64,000 bases of DNA from a virus. Numbering within the stretch: the first letter of the stretch is position 1; the number at the start of each line of letters is the position of its first letter. The position numbers and the translations under genes are program-made. A model generated the notes under the pieces. It did no database searches and was not told where the DNA came from. It saw only the letters and a list, made by a program, of their open reading frames with translations. Below are positions 62,386 to 64,000 of the stretch, piece by piece. The DNA lies in the IMG/VR virus record IMGVR_UViG_3300032315_001572, positions 25,549-89,548 of that record, one strand, 5' to 3'.

Positions 62386-62392
62386 ATTACAC
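62386..62392 (-). promoter_or_regulatory. GTGTAAT late-promoter motif
   Basis: Minus-strand AAGTGTAATATTTAAC, 12 nt before ATG 62373, directly after the terminase stop. Confidence 0.55.
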
Positions 62393-64000
62393 TTATTTTA
62401 TCATTATTGGGGTGAAAGTCTGAGATATCTCTTCTTTTGGAGCTGTCATTATATCATAATAGCATTTTAAACCCCAATTTCCTAATAAAAGTGCTGAATA
62501 ATTATCTTTTCTAGCTTTATTAGATGAACTACTTCTTTTTAAGTGTTGAGGTAAATCAAAGGATTGAGTACCCCTAGCTGTAGATGAGTGTTCTACCAAA
62601 GTGCATTGTTTTTTAGTTTGATAGATAAAGTCGTCTTGATTTTCAATAAAGTCTAGAGTAGACCAGTCTTTTTTTTCTTCTGTTTTCATTAACTCTAATG
62701 GGATACTTTGACCGAATACAGTTTCAAAGAAATTATCATTAGCGCAAGTTTTACTAGCAAACCATATCTTTTTATAATCAATAGAGGCTTGCAAATGTTC
62801 GTTGGCTTTACGAATAAAGTTGCTTGTGAAGACTTGATTAAAAGCTATTTTCTTAGATTCTAGATTATAACTATTTCTAACTTTACGAACTTCTTGCTCA
62901 TAATCCACACCTTCTAAATCAGAATTAAATTCAAAAGTATTGATTACTAAATTATTGCTTTTAAATAATTCAGATTGATTACAAGCAGAAAGAAATATGT
63001 CTGCTCCAGCATTATCCAAAATCATAAATACAATATTAAAATTAGTCATAAGATAATAAAAGTAATTAACGTGATTTTTTAAGTTTCCTAATCCAGCGTA
63101 AGTGTGAACCAATGTACCAGTTTTTGTTTCTTCATCAATCTCCATTACTGCCATAGCAAAATAATCTGCATTAGGACTATCACTCATATTAGGATCAATA
63201 CCAAGAATATATTTTTTTCCAGAAGTTCCTTTCATTAAAGTGTGAGGAGCTTGACCATTGGGTATAGTGCAATCTTCCATCTTTTTTGCGCTAAAGTAAC
63301 TATCACTACCATCAATAAATCTTGCACAATATTCTCTCAAAAAGCTGCTATGACTTGATCCTCCATTTTGAGCTTCTTCAATAATCGTTTTATCAATCAT
63401 CTCTAATGGCAAAGCTTCATAACTTAATTGAGATACAAAATAAGATGCTTCTGTGTTTTCTTTTGAATAGATTTTTTCTATCCATTCATTATATGTTTTA
63501 TAAAGATTTTCAAATGTATAACTCGCAGAAGAAAGAGCTATCATTTTACTATTATTTTCAAAAACCATTCTATCTTCTTCTTTCATCGCTCCTTCTCTAA
63601 TTAAAGCGTCTTCCATTTCTCTAATTTCCATTCGTTCTTTCATATTCTGTGGCGCAACTAAGAATGGCATTAATACAGTTTTAACAATATCTTCTGATAG
63701 TAAGAGAAACTCGTCAAGCACTAATACGTTAGCGCGAAATCCTCGGATCTTTTCTCCGCTTAAGGGAATAGCTACAATACTTCCGCCATTAATTGACCAT
63801 TCGTATTGATCATTTCTTTTACTTTTTGAACCAAAAGCTTGTTGAAGAAGTTCTGCTCCTTTACTATTTACGATTTTCTCTAGATTATTAAATATGAACC
63901 TAGCTGTTCTGAAAGTTGGTCCTGCAATTAGAATTTTAGTATTAGGTTCAAAAACGCATTGAAGAAAACAAAATACACTTGCTATAAAACTTTTACCACA
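62393..64000 (-). CDS. terminase large subunit (partial, N-terminus outside window)
   Basis: At least 535 residues; the frame stays open to the right edge, so the start is beyond 64000 and the internal GTG at 63721 is not the real start. The ATPase domain shows the end of the P-loop, CGKSFIASVF, at the very edge, then ILIAGPTFRTARFIF and the Walker B VLVLDEF (63700-63725). The RNase-H-like nuclease has ILGIDPNMSDSPNADYFAM, FMILDNAGADIFL and KDNYSALLLGNWG, giving the expected acidic residues. It packages DNA by docking on the portal encoded next. The late motif between them suggests separate transcript starts. Confidence 0.93.
   Translation of the reverse strand, partial: CGKSFIASVFCFLQCVFEPNTKILIAGPTFRTARFIFNNLEKIVNSKGAELLQQAFGSKSKRNDQYEWSINGGSIVAIPLSGEKIRGFRANVLVLDEFLLLSEDIVKTVLMPFLVAPQNMKERMEIREMEDALIREGAMKEEDRMVFENNSKMIALSSASYTFENLYKTYNEWIEKIYSKENTEASYFVSQLSYEALPLEMIDKTIIEEAQNGGSSHSSFLREYCARFIDGSDSYFSAKKMEDCTIPNGQAPHTLMKGTSGKKYILGIDPNMSDSPNADYFAMAVMEIDEETKTGTLVHTYAGLGNLKNHVNYFYYLMTNFNIVFMILDNAGADIFLSACNQSELFKSNNLVINTFEFNSDLEGVDYEQEVRKVRNSYNLESKKIAFNQVFTSNFIRKANEHLQASIDYKKIWFASKTCANDNFFETVFGQSIPLELMKTEEKKDWSTLDFIENQDDFIYQTKKQCTLVEHSSTARGTQSFDLPQHLKRSSSSNKARKDNYSALLLGNWGLKCYYDIMTAPKEEISQTFTPIMIK

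Noticed and set aside
63706-63721. Start of the terminase gene at 63721
   Set aside because: The frame stays open to the window edge and encodes the Walker A and preceding ATPase segment, so the gene begins outside.
1-64000. tRNA genes and integration sites
   Set aside because: I saw no cloverleaf-like sequence in the short gaps, and no integrase or attachment-like repeats. A covariance search would settle tRNAs.

Overview
The window is a contiguous piece of a large, AT-rich genome of a tailed double-stranded DNA phage with a long, lambda-type, apparently non-contractile tail. Terminase, portal, capsid, tail tube, tape measure and a complete lambda-like M-L-K-I-J tail-tip set are all present. 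No sheath, integrase, transposase, tRNA, rRNA or CRISPR array was seen. Several short proteins carry lipoboxes and a glycosyltransferase resembles heptosyltransferases, so the host is probably Gram-negative. Early promoters look like ordinary sigma-70 sites (TTGACA, 17 nt, TATAAT-like) and Shine-Dalgarno sequences are used, so nothing points specifically to Bacteroidota. The host phylum cannot be fixed from this sequence.

Layout. (1) 1-9487, plus strand: replication and early genes. A Pol III alpha-type DNA polymerase is split into a PHP-domain gene and a palm/fingers/OB gene, with a DEDDh exonuclease and two small unknown genes between them. A candidate ssDNA-binding protein, a two-gene glycosyltransferase system and a candidate Rad52-like annealing protein follow. 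(2) 9494-12324, minus strand: a Cys-rich protein, a small membrane protein, an unknown gene and a tail-tube-like paralogue. (3) 12376-20460, plus strand: the tail-tip cassette M-L-K-I-J plus one unknown gene, inverted relative to the other structural genes. (4) 20462-64000, minus strand. In transcription order: large terminase (cut by the window edge), portal, a second tube paralogue, lysis/lipoprotein cassette, small fibre-tip proteins, endolysin, a beta-rich protein, a small lipoprotein, DUF5824-like protein, protease-scaffold, decoration protein, major capsid protein, a HeH/SAP-like protein, about 16 kb of fibre and adhesin genes, connector and completion genes, major tail tube, chaperone-like genes and tape measure.

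How it works together. Early genes seem to be driven by three host-like promoters whose -35 box contains the upstream gene's TGA stop and whose -10 box lies 6-8 nt before an ATG, predicting leaderless mRNAs. Structural and lysis genes instead share a short element, GTGTAAT, found upstream of at least sixteen starts. Where it lies 5-12 nt from the ATG there is usually no Shine-Dalgarno; where it lies farther away one is usually present. This looks like a phage-specific late promoter.

Other notable points are three paralogous tube-like proteins in three modules, a 26-copy Cys/Gly solenoid protein, a 2058-residue repeat fibre sharing DNA-level repeats with neighbours, a fibre-tip domain shared by three proteins, and in-frame chaperone genes joined by TAA-TGA-TTG. 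The longest gene-free stretches are about 100 nt and are covered as promoters, leaders or terminators.
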